Both the position numbers and the translations under genes were made by a program. A stretch of 64,000 nucleotides of DNA from Rotaria macrura (Eukaryota; Rotifera; Eurotatoria; Philodinida; Philodinidae): the NCBI GenBank assembly GCA_900239685.1, contig OENT01000934.1:1-64000 (forward strand). Direction: 5' to 3'. Positions 46,801-60,195 of the stretch are shown piece after piece; within the stretch, counting starts at the first letter, position 1, and each line of letters starts with the position of its first letter. Below the pieces are notes generated by a model that did not search any database, was not told where the DNA came from, and was given only the letters and a program-made list of their open reading frames with translations.

Positions 46801-48047
46801 AACGAAAATCGACAATATAGATTACTTGTTTATATCTAGATCGGCTTACTTACATGAGCAAAAACAGAAATTTTCTTACAAATTAGATCTATGTTCATCG
46901 ATCAAAATCTTCAATCAAATAATAGTCTTCGACTAGATAGATAAGAGAATCAAGACTAAACTATCGTGTAGTCTTCTATTGATCGAACAACGAACTATTC
47001 CAAAGCAATCCGATCTCCGATTAGAATCAAACAAAGAATATTTCATATCGCTCATGCTTAGTCTCGAGAGACGGTTATTTTTTTTTCTAGCAGTACACAA
47101 TGTTTAGTACAAATTCAGACTTGTGAAATAAAGAAATTGTAAACTCTGTTGAGAACAAGCATCTGTTTTTAGAATAAGCAGTAATATGAACTATACGGGG
47201 GAATGAACACATCATTTTCATTCGACTAACCTGTTGTCTAAGGTGACGTTGCAGTCTTTGATCGCACGCTATAAATTCAGAAGAAAGCTTTTCAAGCTCA
47301 GCATAGAAATGTTTCATGATAATGTATCATAACGAATAATACGAAAACGAAACTCAGTATCAAGTGTCTTGATTGTATAAAAATAACAGGAGCTATGCAG
47401 CAATTTTCCATTAGACATAGTATTGTGCGATCGATAATAGATGAATATATACTGCACAACAATGCATTAGTAATGCCGAGCATTGATTTCACTTGCGTTT
47501 TGTTTTCTTCTATGGTACAAAATACAAGAATCTAATTGTCTATGTTTGCATTTTAATCAATATCTTTACATTTTTCCATTTGGAAGAACAGTAACAATAA
47601 TCTTCTCATTCACCATATGGAACTCATTCTATTATGTTAATATTTTAATTCCCGTGGGATTTCGGTTGAAAACTTAATACAACATTTTTAGTATATTTAT
47701 CTCTAAACTATAAATAGAAATTACTTTTTATTTTTTTGCTTATCTTCATTTAAGTTGAAGATTTAAAACAAAGAAAAACAATTGAAAAGAGAAATGATCT
47801 TTCATTTTTGATAAATTATCTATCTACATGCATGTTTTTTCATTAGATGATTGATGTAGCTGAACCTAATCAACGTAAAATACTATTACAAAAAGTTCGT
47901 CCACATATACAATCACTTCGTAAATTTACATATGGTAAACATATAATAACAAAACTTGAAAAATATTTGAGTAAAAATTCTGATTTGGGTCCATTACTAA
48001 CATCTTCAACATCAAATTCAAATGGCCTATCACATTATGACAATTAA
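37864..48047 (+). CDS. PUM: Pumilio RNA-binding translational repressor, 985 aa
   Basis: Exons are 37864-37903, 37966-38195, 39610-39950, 40007-40117, 40950-41449, 41531-41656, 41722-41790, 43232-43899, 43966-44380, 45476-45587, 45670-45753, 45821-45881 and 47847-48047 (2958 nt, in frame). The N-terminal ~640 residues are Gln/Asn/Ser/Pro-rich and disordered. Eight PUF repeats follow, with base-reading residues S655/R/Q, N691/Y/Q, C727/R/Q, N763/H/Q, C799/R/Q, N835/Y/Q, S871/N/E and N914/Y/Q. By the established PUF code repeats 8 to 1 read U-G-U-A-U-A-U-A, the same as animal PUM1/2. It binds 3' UTRs in the cytoplasm and recruits deadenylation. The start is chosen because [13 protein letters not shown] splices in phase to the conserved [10 protein letters not shown] exon. 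Introns of 0.8-2 kb break the disordered part and repeats 6 and 8. Confidence 0.96.
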
Positions 48048-49504
48048 CATGAATATTTCGTTTGATTCCTCTCGTTTTTTTGCTCTTTCTCTATCAAACT
48101 CACTATTATTCTCTAGTTAGATGATTTCTTTGTTTTTTCTTTCTTCTTTGTTTGCTTGTTTGTTTGTTTATTCAGTGTGTTTTCTTTTTCATAGTGTGAC
48201 AGTGGTCGCTCTCAAAATCTGTTTTTTCTTTTTTTGCTGTGTATATATAGATAATGATTTTTTGAAAACAACATGGCTCAGGCGATGTGTATTAGTCTTG
48301 CCAGCCGAATATTGTATTGATCATCGTCGCAAGAGTTGCTTGTTATATTTTCATTTTTCTTTGTTCGTTGGTTGGTTTGTTTATTGCTCACGAGAAGAGA
48401 AAAACAAAAAGAAAATGGTTCATTATTATGTACAGCTTATTCTGTATCATCTGTAATTGATTCGTTCATATTATAAATATCTATGTGTATGTTTTGCGTG
48501 TAATTCATATATTGTAAAGAAGTTTTGTATGAGATGTGACACACTTCCTTCAAATGGAAAAAGAAGAAGAAAAAAAGAGATAAATGAATTCATACTCGAA
48601 CGGTGAAGAGAAAAAGAAATAAAAAATGCGTTGGATTAGTTCAGCAACCGTTGCGTACACTATTTTGTTTTCTTCTTTTTTTTGTCTCTACCATAAACGG
48701 CTATTCTTGTTTCTCGGTCTCAGGGAAATGTGCATAAGTATCACACACACACACATACATACATTTCACTATTATACACAAGCACAAAGTTTTCTTTGTC
48801 TCGTCTCTACATCATGTTCTTTTTTGTATGCAGGAACGAGTTTGTTTTTGTTTTCTTGTCGTTCGTTTTTTTGTCAAACTTAAATCTATTTAACTTGATC
48901 TGGTTCTTTATCTATGTAGTGAACGGCCTGATTTTTCTTGGTCCTTTTGTTTTCTTTCATCAAGTCTCAGTTTTTTCTTTCTTTTTCTTCTTTTTTTCTC
49001 TTTTTCTCTATTCATCTGTTCGCATCACCCAACTACATGTACTACTAACGAAAAATAAATAGACAGAAGAAAAAAACTTTCTCTTGCGACTGACAATTAA
49101 CAGACAATAAATATATAGAGAGATAAATATTCATTTTACTTGACAAGATTTTAGTAATTCAATGTTGACGTAGAAGCTCTACAGTAGCTAGATTGCAAAC
49201 TGATTTGTTATCGCGAGTGGCTGTTGTTTTTTCTTCTACTCATTAGCATAAGTGATGATTAAAAGATGTAAAAATATGACATTAGAGTAGATCGAGTGAC
49301 AAAGAGTCTTTTGTTTAAAAACGGATGCGTCATCATTCTTCTCGTCGCTATCCATCTTCTGCTTCAATGAAAAAAAACGCTCATTCTTTCACTTCTTTAG
49401 ATTACTAGAAATTATAAGTCATGTTCTGTCTTGACTGATAGTCAAATTTTGCAAGTTTATCGTGTGATATAAAACTTTGGGAAGACAAAAAGAAGAAAGC
49501 GAAG
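48048..49504. other. T-rich region after Pumilio: likely 3' UTR, then spacer to vWA gene
   Basis: The + strand is very pyrimidine-rich (ttt/ctt repeats), giving long meaningless open frames. TGTATATA at 48240-48247 is a perfect Pumilio response element. AATAAA at 48618-48623 is a candidate poly(A) signal about 570 bp after the stop, so the element would lie inside the 3' UTR. A short (CA)n tract lies near 48745. No gene is supported. Confidence 0.5.
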
Positions 49505-50825
49505 ATGTATCCACAACAATATCCTCCAACACCACAAGCCCCACCACCATATCATAACAATATGCAGATGAATCAACAGCCAGTCAATTATTATCGATCA
49601 GCCGAGGAACGCATGGTTGATTTTCAACAACTTGTTGCTCGTTATGAAAGTAAGTTTAATTGAGAAAAGTCATAGGCACACATACTATTTTTGCTGATTG
49701 TCTTATTATTACTTAGTCAACCATACATTTGCAACAAAACTACGTGTGCTCGAAGGTTTCGAAATAGTATTTATCTGTGATGATTCAGGTTCGATGAATA
49801 CTCCACTTGGTAATTGAATTTCGAAACGTTTAATATATTGGTTTAATTATATGATCGTACGTTATTTTAGGCGATCTATCTGGTCCTTTCGATAAAATGC
49901 CATCTCGATGTATGATTAATTGTATTTACATATTGATATACTAACCTTTTTAATTCTAGGGGATGAATTAAAACAAACTGTATCCATAGTTGTTGACTTA
50001 GCTAGTGTTTTTGATCCAGATGGTGTTGATATCTATTTTCTTAATCGTGAACCCATGTTTCATGTTCGCAGTTCAGAACAATTGTTATCTGTATTTGCTA
50101 TTCCACCATCTGGTACGCTCGATTATAGTTGCTTGGTGTTTGTTTTTATCAATGAATCCTTTTTTCTATTTCTAAAACCTACAAGGTCCAACTCCAATTG
50201 TTCCAGTTTTTCGACGTGTACTACGCGATAAACAGAATGAAATTGAAGAACGTAAACTACTGATACTTTTAGCGACTGATGGTGTGCCAACAGATAACCA
50301 AGGACATCGAGATATCCGTTCATTTGAATATGTTCTTAAACAAGAACGTAAACCAGCAGATCGTATTCCTGTTACAATAATTGCATGTACAGGTATGATG
50401 CGAAAATTGAAGTTAACCATTGAATTTAATGAGTGCTTTCATTAACCTTCTTTTCAAAATTATATTCTTCTTAATAGATGACGATGATTGTATTGGATAT
50501 TTAAATGATTGGGATAAAAAAATTCCTAATCTTGACGTTGTTGATGATTATAGAAATGAAAAACGAGAAATTCAAGCTCGTCAAGGAAAACATTTCCCGT
50601 TTAGTTTCGGCGATGTAAGTCATTTTTGTTTCTTTTCGACGAATAAACTTTGTTGTCATGAAATATTTCCTTATTTTGATTAAGTATGTTGTCAAAATAT
50701 TGATGGGCGGTGTCGATAGTTGGTTTGATGATTTAGATGAGAAAAAAGTTACAACGGATGGGTATGGACGACCGAGAATGGACTCCATTCGTAAACGAAA
50801 AAAACGACTATGTGCTATTCAATAA
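49505..50825 (+). CDS. vWA-domain protein with PPPY motif and CaaX box CAIQ (copy 1), 304 aa
   Basis: Exons are 49505-49649, 49717-49809, 49871-49909, 49960-50112, 50186-50392, 50478-50614 and 50685-50825 (915 nt). The N-terminus is Pro/Gln-rich with PPPY, a WW-domain ligand. The vWA domain starts near residue 60; its metal-site motif is D70-D-S72-G-S74, and a second acidic loop is ATDGVPTD. A conserved block (CTDDDDCIGYLNDWDKKIPN then LDVVDDYR, FSFGDYVVKILMG) is typical of a widespread but poorly characterised eukaryotic vWA family; there are no C2 domains, so it is not a copine. The end is polybasic (RKRKKR) followed by CAIQ, a good CaaX box whose final Gln favours farnesylation. The protein is therefore probably membrane-tethered. 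It is the tandem paralogue of the next gene. Confidence 0.9.
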
Positions 50826-51761
50826 TAAGGTATGTGCAAATAATTCTACACAATGCATATTTATACAATAGTGAATGCTTTCAAGAGAAGTGGTTTTCCT
50901 AAAGCGATGTAAACACTCAAAATGATTCTTTGAAGTGTTCTCACTTTTGATAATGTTTTCTATCGAATTGTGCCATATCATTTTATCGATAGAATTGAAT
51001 ATATCTATATGTAACTTGATGAATTTTCATTTTAGAATCGTCTTTCACTTAGTGACTATGACGTGAACATCCATGTTAATGCTGATTAATGAATTCAAGT
51101 CCTAAACATCTAATCGTGAATGATGTATATAATTCAATTAGAATGAATCTTTTCTAGAATGGAATTACTACGATATGGCACTCATGGTATGTTTGTACAC
51201 AAAAATATCTTTATGGCATCTTTTTTTTTGTTTTTGTTTTTGTAAAATCTCATTTGAAATAAAGTTTTTTTTTTTTATATGAACAAATATAATATGGAGA
51301 AGTTGCATGTTGCATTTTCTTGTTTTTTTCTCTTGCTATCTTTCTATATTCAAAGAACACAAACAAATGTTTAGAATGGTTTTGCTACTCGTAATCAAGA
51401 TAGTGTTCTATCCTTTCTTTCACTTTTTTGTCTTCCAGTCTGCTTTTATCGCATTGAATCGACGTCAAAGTGAAGACAGACAATAAAAGTTTGACGTCAA
51501 TTATGAGTCAATTCAGTGTTGTTGCTTTCCTTTGGTTTCATGTTTTCTTTTCGTCTATGACGACAATCATAATACAAGAGAAGATATATATTTCTAGATA
51601 AAATTATTTTCGAGTGTACCCGTTTTTTTTTCGTACGATCAAACTGTTAGATATTGACGTCAGACACGAACAATCAAAGAAGTAAGTAGAAAAAGAAGCG
51701 CAGTGCAAATACAATCTATGCATTTGTTTTTATTTCTTACAAGTTCTATTAGTAATCAAAT
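50826..51761. other. Spacer between the tandem vWA genes
   Basis: 936 bp with no gene. TGTATATA at 51124-51131 matches the Pumilio consensus and could lie in the 3' UTR of copy 1. T-rich runs occur near 51220-51270. A conventional promoter for copy 2 could fit here, but I recognise none. Confidence 0.45.
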
Positions 51762-54700
51762 ATGATTCCACAGCAATATCCTGCAACTGACTCTTCATTG
51801 CCACCACCATATCCGAGTTTAAATAACGCAAATTCATTTCAAAAAATGAATGGTCCTGTTGATAGTGAAGAACGTTTAAGAAAATTCCAATATTTAGTCA
51901 ATCGATATGAAATAAATCGAGATTTTGCAGCACGTCTAAGAGCATTGGAAGGCTATGAAATAGTATTTATTGTTGATGGTAAGTTGAATGATAGAAAATA
52001 GAATCATGCATCGAAATTCAGTTATCGAATAAATTTAATAATTAAAAACGAAATCATGTCTGCGGATTAGTTTTTTATTCTATGGTATTCCCATGAGAAT
52101 AAGCATTATGTGAATTCACACCTCTCGATGAGGGAAAATTAAGACCAAAAGAAACTTTCTTGCCACTAAATTCATTTTGCTAATAACGTTTCAAAACGGA
52201 TGCGTATCTATCAGAGTTTTGATGAATGGTACATGTAAAAAAAAGTAATATTTTGAATGAAGGAAATTAAAAAAAGCGCAAATTGTATTTGTGCGTCAGA
52301 TAAAAGCCATACCATGAACGTCGAACGCGTTTGTATCAGCAGCGATCTATTCATGTGCTTTTTCCTCGATCTTTGGATCGTTCATAGTCAAGAAAGAAGA
52401 GCTTGATCCTGGTTTCTAATAAGATATATAAAAGCCTACTGTTATTAAAATGTTCTATCCCATTTAATTGTATGATGGGGACTTGACAAGAAAAGAAAGT
52501 CGTAATAATGCAATCATCTAAAAAGGTCTCTTTCATTAAGACTATTCAAGAAAGGTTACGTGACATAAAAGTTTCTTTCTGTTTTTATGGAAGAAAAAGC
52601 ACGTCGTCATGCGCATTTAAAGTTTCGACGAAAGAGTTCAATGTGACGAAAGTCGTTTCTATTTATGTATACATCTAAAAAGATTTTAATGCGACGTCGT
52701 CTTAATCCATTCAATGGTCATGTAAAATAATTGCTTTAGAAAGCATCGTCTTCGATGTTTTACACCAAAATAAAATGTCTTACTAATGTCAAACTGGTGA
52801 TTCATCTTTACTGAAAAACCTATTCTAATATAGAAATGTTCGAAATACTGTAAAAGACAACCAGACCTAATTCTTCCGCTCATTAATTCGAAGAAAGCAT
52901 CGTCCACCAATACAAAATAAATAGAACTCTCAAGTATAGTAAGAAAAACTTCACTTATCTTATGCTTGAGAGGAATTTTTATTCATTGGAGTAATTAATG
53001 AATAAATTTGATTTCAAAGAAACTAATGTGAACGTTTTCTTCTAGATTCTGGATCGATGAATACACCACTAGGTAAATATAATTTTAAATAAAAAATTTT
53101 TTCTATTGGAATGAATATTTTTATCATGGAAGGTGATATAACGGGTCCATTTGATCGTAATCCAACACGTTGGGATGAACTGCGCCAAACAGTTTCAATC
53201 GTGGTTGACATTGCTTCTGTGTAGGATTTTTCTCTTACGCTCGTATACCACATAGTCTATATTCCAAAAATTATACTCACTTAATGAATGCATAGAATTA
53301 CTTTACTAATTGCCTGTAATACGAAACTTTATTATCGTAACAAAATAAAGAAATAAGTATGAAAAGCAACTTTCATCGGTGCAGTAGTAATGATGACAAC
53401 TATCTGGCAACTAGAGTGTTTCCGGTATTATAAAAAGTTGTGTTGCTTATTTAGAATGCTTAATCAGATAAAAAGAATATCCTTATAATATCTTGTTCGA
53501 CACTTCAGAGATTATTTAGAAACATATGCAATGAAATGACACAGTTTGACATATCAAATCCTACAATCACTATTTTTGATCAGCAGACGTTCCTGTATAA
53601 TTGTTGTGCAAATTTTTCAAGATTCATTATAAGATTTCTTATTTGACTATTATTTTGATTATGCTTTCTTCTTAATATAATCTTCGACGTATACTCGCAC
53701 ATTTGTATTTCGTGATGGAAATTATCATACCTACAGAAATACGTAAACATAACCCTATAAATTATTCAATAAAAATTCTGTTTCGTTGAATTGCTCTTTA
53801 AAATTAAGTAACGCAGATGATCTGATATGTACGAGAAATTCTTTGTATTCAATGAAATCGATTAGACTATTCTACTAGTTTCCTTCTGTACAACAGCAAT
53901 ACCAGAGAAAAAATCTATCTTCATCGTCAAAGCAAAAGATACTAGCAGTTTCTTATTGCTAGTCAAACAAAGAACGTATCTGTTCATTACGACTCTTTAT
54001 TAGTAAAATTTTATGCATGTATTATCTAGGCATAACTTTCGGAATATTTTTTTATGTGTAAATTTAATTTAATTTCTTTTCTCTTATATAATTAAGTTTT
54101 GATGCAGATGGTATTGGTAGGTATTTTGAATTTATATACCTATCAGAAATTATGTTTTCCTCTCTTATTTCTCTAAGATATTTTCTTTTTGAATCGTCAA
54201 CCTATCCGTCATGTGAAAAATTCTGAAGAATTGGTTCCTGTATTTACCATTCCACCGCAAGGTATGCATGTTTTCAAAAACATATTAGTTATTATTAGTT
54301 AATTAATATAATACAGGTCCAACACCTATTGCACGTGTACTTCGAAATGTTTTACAAGAAAAACAACTCGAAATACAAGAACGAAAATTATTGGTTTTAA
54401 TCGCTACTGATGGTGTACCAACGGACGACAGTGGTCAGCAAGATATAAAATCATTAGAATATGCACTTCGTCATGAACGAAGGCCAATTAATCGCATTCC
54501 AGTGACAATTATTGCCTGTACTGATGATGATGAATGCATTGGGTACGTTGCATTTTCATTTTGTTCTCCATCATGATTTTAGTTTTCTCAATAGTTATTT
54601 AAATAATTGGGATAAAAACATACCGAATCTGGATGTAGCAGATGATTATAAATCTGAGAGACGTGAAATTCAAAATGTTCAAGGAAAAAATTTTCCATTC

Positions 54701-54914
54701 AGCTTTGGCGATGTACGTTAATAGAAATATTTTTTGTATATATTATCTATCCATACAAAGGAGAGCTATCTTTTTATAGTATGTAGTCAAAGTATTGATG
54801 GGTGCTGTTGATGATTGGTTTGATACTTTGGACGAACGACATGTATCAGCCACTGGCCATCCCAATCCACGAAAAAGTAAACATCACAAGACAAGCTCAT
54901 GTTTGATTTTGTAA
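51762..54914 (+). CDS. vWA-domain protein with PPPY motif and CaaX box CLIL (copy 2), 304 aa
   Basis: Exons are 51762-51978, 53046-53072 (27 nt), 53133-53220, 54097-54116 (20 nt), 54178-54261, 54317-54542, 54595-54712 and 54780-54914 (915 nt, exactly the length of copy 1). Architecture matches copy 1: PPPY near residues 14-17, metal-site D72-D-S74-G-S76, ATDGVPTDD, and the conserved CTDDDECIGYLNNWDK block. Two microexons carry key pieces: the 27-nt exon encodes the SGSM core of the metal site, and the 20-nt exon encodes FDADGI. Two introns have grown to 1067 and 876 nt, whereas copy 1 has only short introns. The end is RKSKHHKTSS then CLIL; a final Leu favours geranylgeranylation. Both copies look functional. 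Confidence 0.88.
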
Positions 54915-57900
54915 ATTAAAATCTAATAACAATCTTTCCTTATGAATACGGATAAATTGAGATATTCTTTGTGTGTATATTTGTGTTATATACTGGTTTT
55001 GTAAGCATCGAACACAATTTTTTTCAGCGATCTCCCTACGTATTTCTCGAGATATTAAAAAAGAAACATCTATTCGATACGATAACTTATCTAACAATAT
55101 AGTGCCTTTCACATCACTAAAAATGTTACTACTAGCATGCGTAATATAATCAGCAAATATTAGCCAACTGAATAAATTAGTGTCTTCAAATTTTTGTTTT
55201 TCGTTACAGATGAATATGTTTACAATCGATTGTTTGATGATTTTCTTTATATATTGATATCCTACTCAGACGACATTGAATATAATCACTATAGAGGATC
55301 ATCTATTGGAGCTCTTTATCACGTTTTAATATTTCATTTCAACTCGAGAATTCGACAGAGTAAAGCTATCGACTTGAAAAACATCCAAGCATTGTCTATG
55401 ACTTATGTTGTTACCGAAAATTCAAATTGCTCTATATTCATATGTATATCATTCGATGTTGATTATTGTAACTGTATCAATTAGTTAAACTGTAACTTAG
55501 TACTTTTTACTTTAACACGTGGTAATCTAATTAATTTAAATTAATATCAAATGAAGAAAGTGCTATTAAAAAATGGCATGCTACTAGCGCAATCCCTCTA
55601 GGATTGAAACGTCATACACAATAGCTTCTGTTACTAATTACTCGAAATCTGTTTCCATTGATTTATCGTGCGAAAAAGTAGCTCACAACTGTTAATCTTA
55701 TCCTTTGGAAATATAATGCAGAATCACTTCATCGATTATAATTATATTTCATTAGCATACGATTTTTTCTCGTATATCAATAACGCCTGTCACAGTATGT
55801 TGGATGGAAGAAGAGGAGGGGGGGTTCAGTCAATTTTTACCCTCTATACTTCAACACTCGTTTCAGATCGTGCTCACAAAAGAAAATCATCGATCGATTG
55901 ATTTTTAAACTAGTTCATCTGAAATAAAGCCACTGAAATTCCTATATTGAAATGTTAGGTTTAGCATGGGATATGCTGTTTCTTCGTCCCTAATACTTCA
56001 TCAACAAATTGAAGAAATTGTTGATCTTTTCCTAATTTTTGTAAAAATTCTACTTTCTACGCAATTTTATCTACAAAAAAAATCATTACTCTTATCAGTT
56101 GATAAAACCTTATTCTTTATCAAGGATTTCGCCAATAGACACTATATAGTCTAGTACTTGATATTTGTTTGTTTTTCCTTTGCTTTTCAAAATCATTTGT
56201 ATACGTAGTATATGTGTTTGTATTCAAAATATTTATGTTGTGTAGTGTTTTTCACAAAGCTCATGTGCATTTTGTTCGTAATCTTCATCAACGTTAATCG
56301 AACAAAAACAAGTAACGTTGAAGAATTCATGATAATAAGATGTAAAATAAAAAATATGTTTGTTTTTGAAAATGCATTTGTAGATTATTTATCAACGAAA
56401 TTTGGAGAGTAACTGAGATTCAATCTTACTTCAAAGGATGTTGAAGTGTGCGTCCCGTCTTTTCTGACTTCCACCTGGGTTTTCGTCAAAACTGTATATA
56501 ACTAGATGAGGACACGGAAAGAAAGTATGAGGTATCGTCTTTAACAGAAAGCATGATTGATTTTATTTGATACGTCTTTGTAATCGAATATTTCCACTAT
56601 TTTCTGCTTGATAAATACATTATTAGTTTCAAATAAGCCAGACAATTATTCCCGTTAGTAAATATCCATTTATTTATTGGGTTTTTATCGGTTTCTGACA
56701 CAATGATAAGATCCAGGGCAGAATTGAGTTCTACTTTTTCAATCAAGTTTTTCTACGATTGCATGAAAAACGTAGGCTTTTTAATTAGAATATCATTTAC
56801 CAAGACATTTAACTTGTCTCCAATCAAAAAGCAGCAACATGAAGACAACAGATCTAACATACATGTCATTGCAACATACTCTTTTCAAAAGATAGTAATG
56901 ATATGAATGTAGAGATGATTGCAACTCCTCTCATTTCAATATCACAGGAATATGTGATGAAATAACACTGACTATTTGATCCTAGTTTCTTTACTGTAGT
57001 TGCAGTATATCGAGAAATTTGAATGGAATTTAAATGAAGTTGAGTCAACATTGATATAAAATTTGAGGCTGATTTATAAAATAAATCCTCAAACTGAAAG
57101 AAGCTGAAAATTCCTGAATATTTATCAATCTTAAACGAAACAAGAACGGAATCTGAGATAGTTAATATGAAGTAAGGCAGCGCGTCAGTGCTGCTTGAGT
57201 ATTTAATCAACCAAAAAAGAACAAATTGTACAATGATCCTGAAAATTCTATAACTGACATTCAAAAATTTCCACGTGAATACTTTGGTGACTGCATGTAG
57301 AGTAGCTTTTGCCCTCAATTGAGATTAATCTTTAAATTCATGGAACCTCGTTGTTCAGATTTATGAATGAGTGCACAAAATAAGGTATAATTTTTACATG
57401 ATCAATTGACTATTGAAGTTGCTTGTTGTTTCTCTGTTTACGAGACAAACCGTGGATCACAACATAGACGAATAATGAACAACATCTTGGAAACGTCTGC
57501 TTTAAATATTTCATTTATTTATGCTCGTTTACACTATCGATCCGTCTAAAGATTGAAACTAAATAAAAGCCTACTATTCGAATCATAGTTCGTAAATAGA
57601 TCACCGAATTTCATCAGCATTTTTTTGTGGAAATATGTAGCTTACTAATGGTATTGTTATTTTATTGAAACAATCTACATACACGGTATATTTTATTTTT
57701 CTATTAACACATCTATTGATCAATGTAAATGACCAATATGATACGATCATTTTCCTTAAAAAAAACCAGACTATGTATTGATGACACGAGTTGATGGATT
57801 GATTGTTCAAGTTAATCTGCCAATATGAAGAAATTTTAGCTTGTCTCTTATAGTGTCTATCAAATGTCGAATGCTCGTACCGACTGTCAACTTCCAGTGA

Positions 57901-60195
57901 ATTTTTCATAAGAATAACATTTTTGCTAAGGCAAGTTCTCTCCTTGAATATGTTGCAAAAACATTGATAGACCAACTATTCGAAGTTTCATGCCGGAACA
58001 AATGTTCATAGCCTATTAGATATTTCTTCCTAAGACTTGCCTCTTCTTGTTCTAATGTTGACTGAATTACTAAATGATGTCAAAGGTTTCAGAAATTTTT
58101 TATTCAAATTTTAGTGTAAACGAAGAATCGACCACGTGGCGTATTGGGACTATGATATAAATTGTCCTCTTAAATATTTTTGATTCGTTTATGATTACAT
58201 TTATATGAACTCTATATTTCATAGGATGATTTGATTTTTTTGTACCAGATAACAGAATGAATTTTCAAGATTATTCAGTTCACTTCTGAGATAATCCGTT
58301 TATGACAAACTCAAGTGGCTGAAGCTAATCAATTGAGCATCTCAAAGAGATCTAGACTTCGTCATTTCTATCATGATTAAGAGTAATCAAGTTGTTCGAA
58401 AGTTAATTTAAATACACATAAGTGAACAGAGAACATACCATCTTCACTTTAGCATTTAGTGAAATTTCTCATATTAGCGTATTATTTATTTGAATATAAA
58501 TTTCGATTTTATTTACAACTACACAGTACAAGGTTTAAATTTTGAAGTTTAGAATTTTCTTTACGAATCACAAAATGACGATGTTTAATGAACAATTACA
58601 TTGATTCCTATTGCGAAATTTTATTGAAATAAAATACGAATTGCAAGTAATGAAAACTTAGTAATCATTGGCATTTTTCAAAGACACGAATGATATGATT
58701 TTCAATGAAATTCCCTTAAGTTAGCATTTGACCAAAAAGTGTTCCAACAATACTGCAGTCTACTGACAGTTACTATGTCAGAAGGTTAGAAGACCAAGAG
58801 CAACTTACAGGTATTACTTCATTGCCATCTACTTATGCATACTATCAATCGATTCAAAAATGCGAACATATTTAAAAGTACTCCATATTTTAATTTACAT
58901 AAATTAGATTAGCATTTGTCCTTCGACGCTTAGTGAGAGGTTGATCATGCAACTCTTTTATATGCTTTTGCAGAAAATTGAATCGATAAATGATATTTAA
59001 TGGAGTTGTTTTGCACAGGTTTTATAAATATTTGATAATATACTGCTATATACCGTTTGGTAATCGAAAATGACTATGAAACGTAAAGACGCCTTTACAA
59101 GAAGCAACACAGTCGTTATTTTCGTCATATTCTCATATAATGGCCAACGGATAACAAAACGAAACGAGCTTATCAACCATAGGTACAGTTCGCCGATGTT
59201 AACCGAAACTAACCATATTAAACAACAGACCTACATAACTACTAATAATTCTTTGTTATAAAGTCACAAGAGGAGTGCACTACATTAGTGTAGACTGTTA
59301 GAATATAGAACGAGAGCCATATTACATGAATTTCAAGTACGGGCATTGAGTCATCAATCAGATGAAAGAATATGCTTAATAGGATCAAGTATCTTTTTGG
59401 CTGTTATCATCCTCTATCACTTCCATTTTCGTCTCTTTGATTTGTTTTTTTCTTCAATCGTTCGATTCTTCATGTCTTAACATTGTGGATAAATAGTGAT
59501 AATGGATTTTCACTGCGTTTCTGCTTCACAAATGCCATTAAATTTTTTGAATACTTCAATGATTTATCATTCATTGTGTCTTCTTTCTATTCGGATGAGA
59601 AATCTAGACGAACATGAGCAACATATCAACGTATGGTATATATGCAGCAAGCGTGAAATTGGCATGTTTTAAACATTGTGGAAATCTGAAATTTCTTCGA
59701 GGATCACGAATACAGCTGCTGTCATATGATCAACAGGATTCGATAGGTTTTCGTTACACACACATAGTTTGCGATCGTCGATGATCATAAAATGAGATTT
59801 GGTAATAACAGAACTTCGTTCACGTCTGGCATACACTACTGAATTAGTAAGGATTTTAAAATCAAATCCTGAGGATCACACATTTTAATTTTTTAAGAAC
59901 ATTTTCATTACGTTTAAATATGATAATAGTATAGCCGTTACTGAACAAGCACAAAAAATCTAAAACAGCTTTTTATGAATGGATCTATCGTACTTGGAAT
60001 CTCAAGTGGATGCCGACTACTTTAGTAAAGTTAAAACATATTTAGAGCAATCGTTCCTTTGTATATAGTTGTGTGACAATATTCGTATTTTGAAATATTT
60101 TTTCTGTTCTTAGCTTTACCGTATGTATAATTAAATTCACTACACGTTAATAATCACCTATTGTTTTTAGTTATAACAATAGTAATAGATAACAT
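54915..60195. other. Gene-free stretch, 5.3 kb
   Basis: No supported gene. Two long - strand open frames (56866-57318, 150 codons; 57601-57975, 124 codons) have hydrophobic, low-complexity translations without a recognisable family, no good splice partners and no conserved motifs. They could be chance or remnants of a membrane protein. A G7 run lies near 55819. Confidence 0.45.

Noticed and set aside
48121..49062. Several + strand ORFs of 85-111 codons rich in Phe, Leu, Cys and Ser
   Set aside because: They follow from the T-rich nature of the presumed Pumilio 3' UTR; they overlap in different frames and show no protein-like features.
49505..54914. Copine identity for the vWA genes
   Set aside because: No C2 domains precede the vWA domain, and the N-terminus is a short Pro-rich tail with PPPY.
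56866..57975. Minus-strand ORFs of 150 and 124 codons
   Set aside because: Long for this base composition, but hydrophobic and unrecognisable, without splice continuity. I did not call a gene; they could be remnants of a membrane protein.
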